Shown: positions 7,924 to 15,008 of the stretch, piece after piece
Position numbering within the stretch: the first letter of the stretch is position 1
Layout of the letters: each line of letters begins with the position of its first letter
NCBI GenBank assembly: GCA_902495355.1
Contig: CABUWV010000020.1
Coordinates: forward strand, 1-36,326
Direction: 5' to 3'
From: an uncultured Collinsella sp.
GTDB lineage: Bacteria > Actinomycetota > Coriobacteriia > Coriobacteriales > Coriobacteriaceae
Length of the DNA: 36,326 nucleotides
Position numbers and translations under genes: made by a program
The notes under the pieces: model-generated
Told to the model about the DNA's origin: nothing
What the model saw: the letters and a program-made list of their open reading frames with translations, nothing else
Database searches by the model: none

Positions 7924-8012
7924 TGCGGGTTAGCACATACAGCTAGCCCGTACGATAACGGGCGGCTGATGAAGATGAGGGCCGTCGAGCGCAACCGACG
8001 GCCCTCTTTTTT
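7893..8012 (+). promoter_or_regulatory. Transcription attenuator upstream of cstA
   Basis: Mutually exclusive pairings are visible. Segment 1 (GCTAA 7893-7897, ATCAG 7903-7907) pairs with segment 2 (CTGAT 7920-7924, TTAGC 7930-7934). Segment 2 (GGGTTAGC 7927-7934) can instead pair with segment 3 (GCTAGCCC 7942-7949). Segment 3 (GCCCGT 7946-7951) can pair with segment 4 (ACGGGC 7958-7963). A perfect 11-bp terminator stem (7977-7987 with 7996-8006) is followed by six T. GGCGGC (7961-7966) can pair with GCCGTC (7981-7986) in the terminator. A ribosome stalled on the Ile/Val codons would cover segment 1, favour 2:3, free segment 4 and prevent termination. The pairing scheme is my reading; no folding was run. 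Confidence 0.75.
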
Positions 8013-8047
8013 ATGTCTGAGTAGTTCTTTTTAGAGGAGGAAATGTA

Positions 8048-9916
8048 ATGAACGGAGTTTTGCTCATGGTTGTGGCTGCGGCGGTGCTCGCCTGCGGCTA
8101 TCTGGGCTACGGCCGCTGGTTGGCCAATAAGTGGGGCGTTGACAAAGAGGCCCTCACGCCGGCCAAGCGCATGAAGGACGGCAAGAGCTTCTCGCCCGTC
8201 TCCGCCTTCACCGCGTTCTCGCACCAGTTCAGCTCGATCTGCGGTGCCGGCCCTGTCACGGGTACGATCGTCGCCATGGCCTTTGGCTGGCTGCCCGTCG
8301 TGCTCTGGGTCCTCGTCGGCGGCATCTTCTTTGGCGCCGTCCACGACTTTGGTGCCCTGTACGCTTCGATGAAGAACAACGGCAAGTCCCTGGCTCAGCT
8401 CATCGAGAAGTACATCGGCAAGACCGGCCGTCGCCTGTTCCTGCTGTTCTGCTGGCTGTTCTGCATCATCGTCATCGCCGCTTTCACCGACATGGTCTGC
8501 GGTACGTTTGCCGCTCCCGTCCTCGATGCCGCCACCGGCGCTGTCAACGAGGCTAAGTCCTACGCTGCTGGCTGCGCTGGTACCATCTCCATCCTGTTCA
8601 CCTTCGTTGCCATCGTCTTTGGTTGGGCCCAGAAGAAGTTCAACCTCACCGGCGCTGCCGAGTTCGTCACCGGTGTGGTGCTCATGGTTCTCATGTTCGC
8701 CGTAGGTATGCAGTTCCCGGTTTATCTGACCAAGTTCCAGTGGTTCGCCGTCGTCATGGTTTACCTGGTCTTCGCTGGCGCTATGCCCATCCAGATGCTC
8801 AAGACCCCGCGTGACTACCTCACCTCGATCATGATGATCGTCATGATTGCCTGCGCTGTCCTCGGCATCGTTGTCCTGGGTGTTAACGGCCAGGCTACGA
8901 TGACCGCTCCGGTCTTCACCGGCTTCTCCGGTGCCTCCGGCATGATGTTCCCGGTCCTGTTTGTCTCCGTTGCTTGCGGCGCTCTCTCCGGTTTCCACAG
9001 CCTCGTTTCTTCTGGTACCTCCTCTAAGCAGGTCGAGAAGGAACAGGACGCCGTCAAGGTCGGTTACGGCGCTATGATCGTCGAGTCCTTTGTCGGCATC
9101 CTTGCCATCATCGTCGCCGGCATCATGTTCTCCACCATGAACACCACTGGCGCTAATGGTGCTGCCGTGGGTACCCCGTTCCAGATCTTTGCCGCTGGTA
9201 TTGCTCGCGGTATGCAGGCCTTTGGCATTGACGGCACTGTTGCCACGGTCTTCATGACCATGAACGTCTCCGCTCTGGCCCTGACTTCGCTCGACGCCGT
9301 CGCTCGCATCGCCCGCACCTCGTTCTCCGAGTTCTTTGCCCAGACCAACGACGCTCTGGCCGTCGACTCTAAGGCCGGCTACATGAAGGTCCTCGGCAAC
9401 CCCTGGTTCGCCACGGTCGTCACCCTGCTTCCCGGTCTCGCCCTCGCCTTTGGCGGTTATACCAACATCTGGCCGCTCTTTGGTGCTTCCAACCAGCTGC
9501 TCGGCGGTATGACCATGATCACCCTCGCCGTGTTCTGCAAGTGCACCGGCCGCAAGGGCTGGATGCTCTATGTGCCCGTCGCCTTCCTGCTCTGCTGCAC
9601 CTTCACCTCGCTGGTCCAGAGCGCCATGGGCTGCATGACCGCCGTCCAGGCCTACGGTTTCTTCGGTACCATCCCGGCTACCGCCACCACGGCTGCCGTC
9701 TCCGTCGCCGCCACCAAGGGCCTGCAGCTTGTCTTTGCCATCCTGCTGATGGTCCTGGGCCTCATCGTTGCCGTCAACTGCCTCAAGGAGTTCTTTGGCA
9801 AGGAGGCCGGTTCCATGCCCGACGAGGAGCCCGAGTGGTCCGAGATGGGTAAGGCCGAGTACGGCCGCGCCGCTGCCGCCGAGGCTCCTGCCGACGCCGA
9901 GGCTGCCAAGGCCTAG
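8048..9916 (+). CDS. cstA: CstA-family peptide/pyruvate transporter
   Basis: Integral membrane protein of the carbon-starvation CstA family, whose studied members import peptides and pyruvate. The 622 residues are almost wholly hydrophobic with many predicted membrane segments. The N-terminus holds the family region with FSHQFSSICGAGPVTG at about 57-72 and FFGAVHDFGALYAS at about 97-110. The C-terminal tail after about residue 580 is acidic and Ala-rich, ending in the cytoplasm. GAGGAGG just before the ATG is a very strong ribosome site. The gene is alone between an attenuator and a terminator, and its codons are strongly biased (C-ending), suggesting high expression. The leader peptide implies control by branched-chain aminoacyl-tRNA; substrate itself cannot be read from sequence. 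Confidence 0.92.
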   Translation: MNGVLLMVVAAAVLACGYLGYGRWLANKWGVDKEALTPAKRMKDGKSFSPVSAFTAFSHQFSSICGAGPVTGTIVAMAFGWLPVVLWVLVGGIFFGAVHDFGALYASMKNNGKSLAQLIEKYIGKTGRRLFLLFCWLFCIIVIAAFTDMVCGTFAAPVLDAATGAVNEAKSYAAGCAGTISILFTFVAIVFGWAQKKFNLTGAAEFVTGVVLMVLMFAVGMQFPVYLTKFQWFAVVMVYLVFAGAMPIQMLKTPRDYLTSIMMIVMIACAVLGIVVLGVNGQATMTAPVFTGFSGASGMMFPVLFVSVACGALSGFHSLVSSGTSSKQVEKEQDAVKVGYGAMIVESFVGILAIIVAGIMFSTMNTTGANGAAVGTPFQIFAAGIARGMQAFGIDGTVATVFMTMNVSALALTSLDAVARIARTSFSEFFAQTNDALAVDSKAGYMKVLGNPWFATVVTLLPGLALAFGGYTNIWPLFGASNQLLGGMTMITLAVFCKCTGRKGWMLYVPVAFLLCCTFTSLVQSAMGCMTAVQAYGFFGTIPATATTAAVSVAATKGLQLVFAILLMVLGLIVAVNCLKEFFGKEAGSMPDEEPEWSEMGKAEYGRAAAAEAPADAEAAKA

Positions 9917-9956
9917 TCAGTCTGATGGACTGACCGTTCCATTCATATGACTCGGA

Positions 9957-9995
9957 AAGACCGGGTCCGCAGCGACGCGGACCCGGTCTTTTTTT
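9957..9995 (+). terminator. Rho-independent terminator after cstA
   Basis: A perfect 14-bp stem (9957-9970 with 9977-9990) with loop AGCGAC runs into a T tract ending at 9995. A small inverted repeat CAGTC/GACTG precedes it at about 9918-9932. Confidence 0.95.
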
Positions 9996-10036
9996 CTTGC
10001 GAGAACGGGTGATGCAAGGGCGTCCTCGCAGATGTT

Positions 10037-10066
10037 TTGCGTGGATAGGCTCGCGCGTTGTACCAT
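10037..10066 (+). promoter_or_regulatory. Candidate promoter of the JetD-like gene
   Basis: TTGCGT (10037-10042) and TACCAT (10061-10066) are 18 bases apart, between the cstA terminator and the GTG start at 10101. Alternative AT-rich -10 matches (CATATA) overlap, so the exact box is uncertain. Confidence 0.45.
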
Positions 10067-10100
10067 ATAGACGTATATGTGTGCATATGAAAGGGGCCCC

Positions 10101-12293
10101 GTGGCCAAGACGGTATATTCCGATAACCAAAACAATGTCGATGCATTGGCCGAGCGCCTGAGCAGCCAAACATCGCTTTCTGCCGATCGGGCGAAGCTCG
10201 TTGCTTACGACCTGCTCTGTCGCAAAGCGCTCAAGATTAAGTCGAGCGCACTGGCGCAGATTTTCCGCTCCGTCGATAAGGAATGCGACACCAAGGCGAT
10301 GCGCGACGAGCTTATCGCAGCGCAGATTGTGACCAAGATCGAGGGCAGCGGCATTAATGGTCGCCCTGCCTTCTACACCATTAATGCCGAGATCCACGAT
10401 GCCCAGGAGCAGCCCGTCGAGGTTGCCGAAAAGGCTGACGCTGAGGATTCCGTTGAGACGGCTACCGTGGAAGAAGCTGTTCCGCACGAGCATATCGATA
10501 CCGATGAGCTGCTCGATGAGAACGTCGTCCGCGCTTTTACCGCCAAGGCGGGTCGCGGCGGCTTTGGCGGGGGCGGCAAGCGCGATGCGCAGCGCCGCGC
10601 TCAGCAGGAGCGCTTCCGTCGCGCCGTTGCTCAAAAGGATGAGCTCGATACCGAGGCTGTTGAGACCGAGGTTGCTGCCGAGTCGCAGAAGCCCGCGAAG
10701 GAGCAAAAGCCCGTGGAGGCCCAAGAGCCCAAGCGTCGTCGCGGTGCTCACTTTAAGGCTGCGCAGCAGGATGTCGCGCATGAGGTCGAAGAGCCTTCCG
10801 AGGTTGCAGACGATGTTGAGGAGTCTGCCAAGAGGGCTCCGGGTTCGTGTCGTCCCGGCCGCGGTTTTGCGGGACGCGCATATCCCGTAAAGCGTCAGGA
10901 GAAGGGCGAGCCGGCTTCGACCGCTCAGGCCGAGAAGACCGAACAAACCGAGAAAACCGTTGAGCCAGCGGCTCGCGAGCAGCAACCTTCCGAGTCGCAG
11001 CCTGCGGCTGACACCGAGATCAAAGCTCAGCAGTCCGCCGATAAGCAGGCGGGGGAGAGCGCCTCTAGCAAGCCCCGCCGTCGTCGTCACCGCGGCGGTC
11101 GTGGCTCAAATGTCGAGGCCGCGGCCGAGAAGGCAGCGACGCAAAACAGAGATGAGAAGGCCGAGACTCCGGAGGATCAGGTCAAGCGCCAGCCGGCGAA
11201 GGAGACTAAGTCCGATCGCCCGCAAAAGCGCTCGTCCGCACCCAAGCAGGAACGCAATACCCGGGCAGATTCCAAACGTAAGCCCCATGCACAGGCTGAG
11301 CCTGCCGCGGCTGATAGTGCTGCCCAGCGGTCTGAGTCGACCGTCCACGGCGAGGTCTCGGCATTTGCCCTGGCCCGCGTGCTGGGCAGGCATCTGCTCA
11401 AGGTTGTCCCCACGCCTACGGCGCTCTCCAAGATCAAGGAGCAGCAGACCCAGATTGTAAAGGTTGAAGGCAAGGACGGTAAAAAGACGCCGCAGCGCGC
11501 TCAGCACAACGAAATGTCCAATCGCAAAATCGCCGAGGAGATTGCGATTATCCAGGCATGGATTGAACAGAACCGCGGTGCCGATACGCCGGTTGCCTCG
11601 CGTCGCCAGCGTGCCTACCAGATCTTCAACGACGAAAAAGCCTTCGACGGCAAGCATGGTGAGCGTCTGATCAGGCGTATGACCGAAAAGGGCATCAGCA
11701 TGCAGGCGATTAAGGTTGCTCCCAACCGTCCTGTGCACTTTACGGGCTTCTTTACGCTGGGCGCCGACAAGCCGTTCATTATGGTCGAGAACCTGGATAC
11801 CTATGACGAGATCGTCAAGCTTCTGCGCGGACGCAAACATGCCAAGCTCTTTGGTACCAAGGTGGGCGGCGTAATCTTTGGCGGCGGCTGCAAGGCGAGT
11901 GTCTCGCACGCACTTGATGATTATCTGGCCGAGATCGGCTATCGCTTTAGCTATGTCTACTACGTGGGCGACATCGATCGAGAGGGCGCGCGCATCGTTG
12001 AGCAGGCTCGCAACGCCAACGTCGTTGAGATTCGCCTGCATGCCGGTATGTATCGCGCTATGCTTGCCGAGCATAAGCGTCGCGTGAAGGCGGGCGGCGA
12101 GTGCGAGCCCGCGGCGGCCAACCAGGGCGTGCCGCAGAATCTGGCGGCCACGATCAAAGACCTACCCATGGTTACGCGCGTGCAGTTCCGCAACGTGCTG
12201 CGCGAGGGTGGGCGTATTCCGCAGGAGATTCTGATGACCGCCGACTATCGGGATGGCGACTCGGGAAGTTTCGACCGCATGCTGAACAATTAG
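10101..12293 (+). CDS. Orphan JetD-like TOPRIM (DUF2220) protein with winged-helix-like N-domain
   Basis: A 730-residue protein. Residues about 5-95 look like a winged-helix DNA-binding domain. Residues about 100-410 are low-complexity, rich in Glu, Lys, Ala, Arg and Gln, with basic patches such as KPRRRRHRGGRG, and are probably disordered. Residues about 415-730 are globular, with features of the JetD C-terminal TOPRIM domain: VEN around E563, VIFGGG, YVGDIDREG with D624 and D626, and a late RIPQEIL. These residues match the metal-binding Glu and DxD of TOPRIM nucleases and topoisomerases. GTG 10101 is preferred because AAAGGGG lies just before it; ATG 10077 has no ribosome site. No jetA, jetB or jetC is near, so a Wadjet plasmid-defence role is not supported. 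The family call comes from motif recognition, not a profile search. Confidence 0.65.
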   Translation: MAKTVYSDNQNNVDALAERLSSQTSLSADRAKLVAYDLLCRKALKIKSSALAQIFRSVDKECDTKAMRDELIAAQIVTKIEGSGINGRPAFYTINAEIHDAQEQPVEVAEKADAEDSVETATVEEAVPHEHIDTDELLDENVVRAFTAKAGRGGFGGGGKRDAQRRAQQERFRRAVAQKDELDTEAVETEVAAESQKPAKEQKPVEAQEPKRRRGAHFKAAQQDVAHEVEEPSEVADDVEESAKRAPGSCRPGRGFAGRAYPVKRQEKGEPASTAQAEKTEQTEKTVEPAAREQQPSESQPAADTEIKAQQSADKQAGESASSKPRRRRHRGGRGSNVEAAAEKAATQNRDEKAETPEDQVKRQPAKETKSDRPQKRSSAPKQERNTRADSKRKPHAQAEPAAADSAAQRSESTVHGEVSAFALARVLGRHLLKVVPTPTALSKIKEQQTQIVKVEGKDGKKTPQRAQHNEMSNRKIAEEIAIIQAWIEQNRGADTPVASRRQRAYQIFNDEKAFDGKHGERLIRRMTEKGISMQAIKVAPNRPVHFTGFFTLGADKPFIMVENLDTYDEIVKLLRGRKHAKLFGTKVGGVIFGGGCKASVSHALDDYLAEIGYRFSYVYYVGDIDREGARIVEQARNANVVEIRLHAGMYRAMLAEHKRRVKAGGECEPAAANQGVPQNLAATIKDLPMVTRVQFRNVLREGGRIPQEILMTADYRDGDSGSFDRMLNN

Positions 12294-12295
12294 AT

Positions 12296-12319
12296 TCCGC
12301 CGTTCTACCGAACGGCGGA
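12296..12319 (+). terminator. Hairpin after the JetD-like gene
   Basis: A 10-bp stem TCCGCCGTTC/GAACGGCGGA with loop TACC begins three bases after the stop codon. The following CTTCTTG is only moderately T-rich, so this is a probable rather than a certain terminator. Confidence 0.65.
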
Positions 12320-12334
12320 CTTCTTGACGCTGCG

Positions 12335-12434
12335 AGGGGCCCTGGCACGGCAATCTGACGTTCAACTTCGGCGGCGCGACCAGAAGGTCAGCGCCGCCTT
12401 GTTTCACGTCACCTTGCCATACCAGGGCCCCTCT
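12335..12434. repeat. Nested four-helix hairpin of unknown role
   Basis: Four successive complementary pairs are seen from outside in: AGGGGCCCTGG/CCAGGGCCCCT, GGCAA/TTGCC, GACGT/ACGTC and GGCGGCGC/GCGCCGCC, capped by GACC-AGAA-GGTC. Internal loops are asymmetrical. Its core does not match the variable-arm family, so it seems a different structured element. It directly precedes a half copy of that family. Confidence 0.75.
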
Positions 12435-12454
12435 CGCTGTCACGTCCAAAACAT

Positions 12455-12522
12455 CGAGGTTAAGTGGCCTCCTGTTCGTGCGGAACTCGCGACAAACTTA
12501 ATGCCCGGCCCGTCGGGGCCAC
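12455..12522 (+). repeat. Variable-arm hairpin element, copy 3 (right half only)
   Basis: The right-hand core is present (TTAAGTGG, then CGTGCGGAACTCGCGAC and AAACTTA) and is followed by a GC-rich arm, GCCCGGCCCGTCGGGGCC. The matching left arm and left core are missing and are replaced by the nested hairpin at 12335-12434. It appears to be a truncated member of the family. Confidence 0.7.
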
Positions 12523-12579
12523 ACGCCATTTTGTAGATTACGGCTCGCTTTTCGGAACGGGGCTGATATTTCTTGATGT

Positions 12580-12613
12580 AAGGCGCTCTTGGTCGTTATG
12601 GGCCTGGGGCGTC
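12580..12613. repeat. Diverged copy of the tRNA-Gln terminator hairpin
   Basis: This segment aligns with the hairpin at 12670-12701, sharing the loop text CGTTATGGGC, but its stem relies on many G-T pairs. It suggests an old duplication of the region next to tRNA-Gln. Confidence 0.5.
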
Positions 12614-12633
12614 TGTCTTATATAGGTAGATTC

Positions 12634-12664
12634 CTTGCGGGTTCGAATCCCTCCGCTTGCCCAC
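12634..12664 (+). pseudogene. tRNA 3'-end fragment
   Basis: GGGTTCGAATCCCTCCG (12639-12655) has the TTCGAAT loop of a tRNA T-arm and is followed by an acceptor-like GCTTGCCCA. The same 17 bases occur inverted in tRNA-Gln (12720-12736). No D-arm or matching 5' acceptor strand is found upstream, so it is a degenerate or truncated tRNA and not a working gene. Confidence 0.5.
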
Positions 12665-12702
12665 AAGAAAGCGCCCTGGGCCGTTATGGGCTCAGGGCGC
12701 TC
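12664..12702 (-). terminator. Terminator of tRNA-Gln
   Basis: AGCGCCCTG/CAGGGCGCT form the stem. On the minus strand it is followed by TTTCTT, and it starts 10 bases after the encoded CCA of tRNA-Gln. Confidence 0.8.
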
Positions 12703-12710
12703 AATTATAA

Positions 12711-12785
12711 TGGCTGGGACGGAGGGATTCGAACCCCCAACAGCCGGCACCAAAAACCGGAGTTCTACCGTTGAACTACGTCCCA
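12711..12785 (-). tRNA. tRNA-Gln (anticodon UUG)
   Basis: Read on the minus strand the segment folds as a full cloverleaf. The acceptor TGGGACG/CGTCCCA gives the U1-A72 pair typical of tRNA-Gln, followed by discriminator G and an encoded CCA (12711-12714). The D-stem is GTTC/GAAC, the anticodon stem CCGGT/GCCGG holds loop TTTTGGT (anticodon TTG), and the T-arm is GGGGG-TTCGAAT-CCCTC. Confidence 0.95.
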
Positions 12786-12823
12786 ATGTTTGGTGTTGCC
12801 CAAAAGCAACTCGTTTAGTTTAC

Positions 12824-13729
12824 CTAATCTGCGAGGGCATCGCAAACGCCATCGAGCAGGCGGACGGCGAGTGTCTGCGCGTCGCTGGCCGTGAAGGTTC
12901 CGTTGTAGCGCGTCATGCCCGTGAGCTCAATGCGGATGCGCGCAGGCTTTTGTTGCGCGGCGACGTTGGCAGTGCGGATGCGCTGGGCCAGGTTGTGACA
13001 TTCGGCAAGGGCGATCGTGGCACGCGGGGCGGCGTCTGCGGGCAACTCGTCGCTTGCAATTTCGAGCACCAGGTCGACATCGGTCGGAACCTTGGAGTCA
13101 CAGAGCATCATGCCGCTGTTGTCGGTCGTCGCCGTGGCGATGTTCCACATGCGCGACGCTACGCTACGCGCAATGGGGTCTTCACCGATAACGGCAATCT
13201 GGAAGCGCTCGAGCACGTTGGCGGCGCGAGCAAAACCGATGCGTGACTCGGCTTCGGTGACCGAGGGCTTGCCCTCCCACACATGGTGCAGGCGGTTGAT
13301 GTAGGCGTAGGTGTCCTGGAAGGCCATGCCGTCGGCAAACAGACCGACATTTTCCTGAAACTGCTGCAGGGCGGCCTCGGTATGCGGACCAAAGTAGCCG
13401 TCGTCTTCGCCACAGGCAAAGCCCAAAACGTTGAGAGCGCGCTGCAAGGCCTTTACGTCGGCGCCGTGAAAATTGGGCATGCGAAGGTAGAGCGTGCGAT
13501 CGCCCAACTTGTACGAAGCGTCTACAAGGGCGCTCCAACAGGGGATATCGACGGCGTAACCGGCCGCAAGGCCGCTATCGAGTCTAAACGTGCCAACGGC
13601 CTGCTCGGTGGTGGTGCCAAAGCGCTTGTCGGCGACCTCGTCGGCATCGATGGTGTAACCGAGCTGCAGAAGACGGGACTGAACATCCTCGACGGCTGCT
13701 CCCTGCATGCCCGTGATAATAGGTTCCAT
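12824..13729 (-). CDS. Peptidoglycan-binding domain protein with unknown C-terminal domain
   Basis: A 301-residue protein without a signal peptide. Residues about 5-70 (GMQGAAVEDVQSRLLQLGY ... FGTTTEQAVGTFR) and about 83-150 (GADVKALQRALNVLGF ... FGPHTEAALQQFQ) are two PG_binding_1 repeats, which usually bind peptidoglycan. The remaining 130 residues, including ARIRIELTGMTRYNG, resemble a small alpha/beta domain like the C-terminus of actinobacterial proteins of this layout, but I cannot name it. GAAAGGGG precedes the ATG. It is downstream of the prenyl synthase gene, separated by about 140 bases. Absence of an export signal in a wall-binding protein is odd; it may work inside the cell or need another route. 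Confidence 0.75.
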   Translation of the reverse strand: MEPIITGMQGAAVEDVQSRLLQLGYTIDADEVADKRFGTTTEQAVGTFRLDSGLAAGYAVDIPCWSALVDASYKLGDRTLYLRMPNFHGADVKALQRALNVLGFACGEDDGYFGPHTEAALQQFQENVGLFADGMAFQDTYAYINRLHHVWEGKPSVTEAESRIGFARAANVLERFQIAVIGEDPIARSVASRMWNIATATTDNSGMMLCDSKVPTDVDLVLEIASDELPADAAPRATIALAECHNLAQRIRTANVAAQQKPARIRIELTGMTRYNGTFTASDAQTLAVRLLDGVCDALAD

Positions 13730-13869
13730 GAACGAACCCCTTTCGGCGTACCATTCGTACTATTTTTGAGCGCGTGTCGGATAGACAACGCGAGACAATG
13801 CATAAACATGCACTCAACAGTGTAGCAACTTGTGCCGAAACGCGCTGCCCACAGGTTTTATAACCCCCG

Positions 13870-14934
13870 CTAGTTGAGGCGCTCCACAAAGAAATCTGCC
13901 ATGGAGAGGAACAGCTCGCGTGCGTGCGGATCAAGCTCAACGTTCTCGATGGCCGCTTTGGCCTTAGCGGTCAGGTCGAGCGCGTAGGCGTGAGCATATT
14001 CGATGGAGCCGGTCTCCTGGAAGATCTCCACGGCGCGTGCGAGCTGCGCGGGGTCCTCGGTGCCCGAGGAAAGAATCGCCTCGACCTCGTCGTGGTGGCG
14101 CTCATCAGAGAGGGCGTGTACGGCGACAAGCGTGCGCTTGCCCTCGGTGATGTCGGTGCGGAAGTCCTTGTTGGCGGCTTCCTTGGTGCCGACAAGGTTG
14201 AGCAGGTCGTCCTGAATCTGAAAGGCAAGGCCCGTGTGCAGGCCAAAGGCGCGCAGCGCTTCGATTTGCTCATCGCTGCCGCCGCCGATAATGGCTCCGG
14301 CGGCAAGCGGCGTGGCTCCGCTGTAAAACGCGGTCTTGTGCGTCGCCATGTCCAGGTAGTCATCAACCGAGATATCGAAGCGCCCGTCACGGACCCAACC
14401 CAGGTCGAGCGCTTGGCCCTCGATGGTGCGGACGATCATCTCGGTAAGCTCGTGGAGCACGCGCAGCTTCACGCCGGACTCCAGCGTGGGGTCGTCGAGA
14501 ACCGTCTTGGTGACCATGGTGAGCGCCAAGTCGCCACAATTGATGGCAAGGCCCGTGCCCTCGGTAAGGTGCATGCAGGGCTTGCCTCGACGAAGCTGTC
14601 CGTTGTCGGCGATGTCGTCGTGAATCAGCGCGCCCGACTGGAAGTGCTCGATGGCTGCCGCGGCGCTGCGGGCGCTCTCGAAGCTACCGCCCACTGCGGT
14701 TGCGGCGAGCATGCAGATAAGCGGGCGGTGGCGCTTGCCGGCGTTGGCCGTAAAAGCCGAGAGCGGCGCGTAGAGATAGCGCTCGATATCGGCAGAGGTC
14801 GCCTGTCCGTCAAAGAACGTGGCCAGGTAGTCGTTAATCTGGTCAAAGTGCTGGGCTAAAAAGCTGGTAAACGGACTGGACACGGGTTCTCGCATTCTTT
14901 CTGAGGTTGCATCGTTGCGGTGTGCAGATACCAT
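13870..14934 (-). CDS. Polyprenyl (farnesyl/geranylgeranyl-type) diphosphate synthase
   Basis: Condenses isopentenyl diphosphate with allylic diphosphates to make an isoprenoid chain, probably for undecaprenyl carrier or quinone synthesis. The 354 residues include GKRHRP (residue about 66), the first Asp-rich motif HDDIAD (first DDxxD) and the second QIQDDLLN, followed by GTKEAANKDFRTD. All catalytic aspartates are present. The product length cannot be read safely: no bulky-residue rule was applied. The start is uncertain; ATG 14934 lacks a clear ribosome site and the in-frame ATG near 14895 (MREP) is an alternative. Confidence 0.9.
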   Translation of the reverse strand: MVSAHRNDATSERMREPVSSPFTSFLAQHFDQINDYLATFFDGQATSADIERYLYAPLSAFTANAGKRHRPLICMLAATAVGGSFESARSAAAAIEHFQSGALIHDDIADNGQLRRGKPCMHLTEGTGLAINCGDLALTMVTKTVLDDPTLESGVKLRVLHELTEMIVRTIEGQALDLGWVRDGRFDISVDDYLDMATHKTAFYSGATPLAAGAIIGGGSDEQIEALRAFGLHTGLAFQIQDDLLNLVGTKEAANKDFRTDITEGKRTLVAVHALSDERHHDEVEAILSSGTEDPAQLARAVEIFQETGSIEYAHAYALDLTAKAKAAIENVELDPHARELFLSMADFFVERLN

Positions 14935-15008
14935 ATTGCCACATTGGAGTTGCCGGCGCGTCTGTTTTGGCGATTTGGGGAAACGGGACGCGTGCGCGTG
15001 CCGGCTGC

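Noticed and set aside
10101..12293. Complete Wadjet defence system
   Set aside because: Only a JetD-like domain is seen; neighbours are cstA and tRNA-Gln, with no JetA, JetB or JetC homologue in the window.
12538..12786. Open frames on both strands across the tRNA-Gln region
   Set aside because: They are translations of tRNA and terminator sequence (typical GGIRT and VRIPP text), a common annotation artefact.
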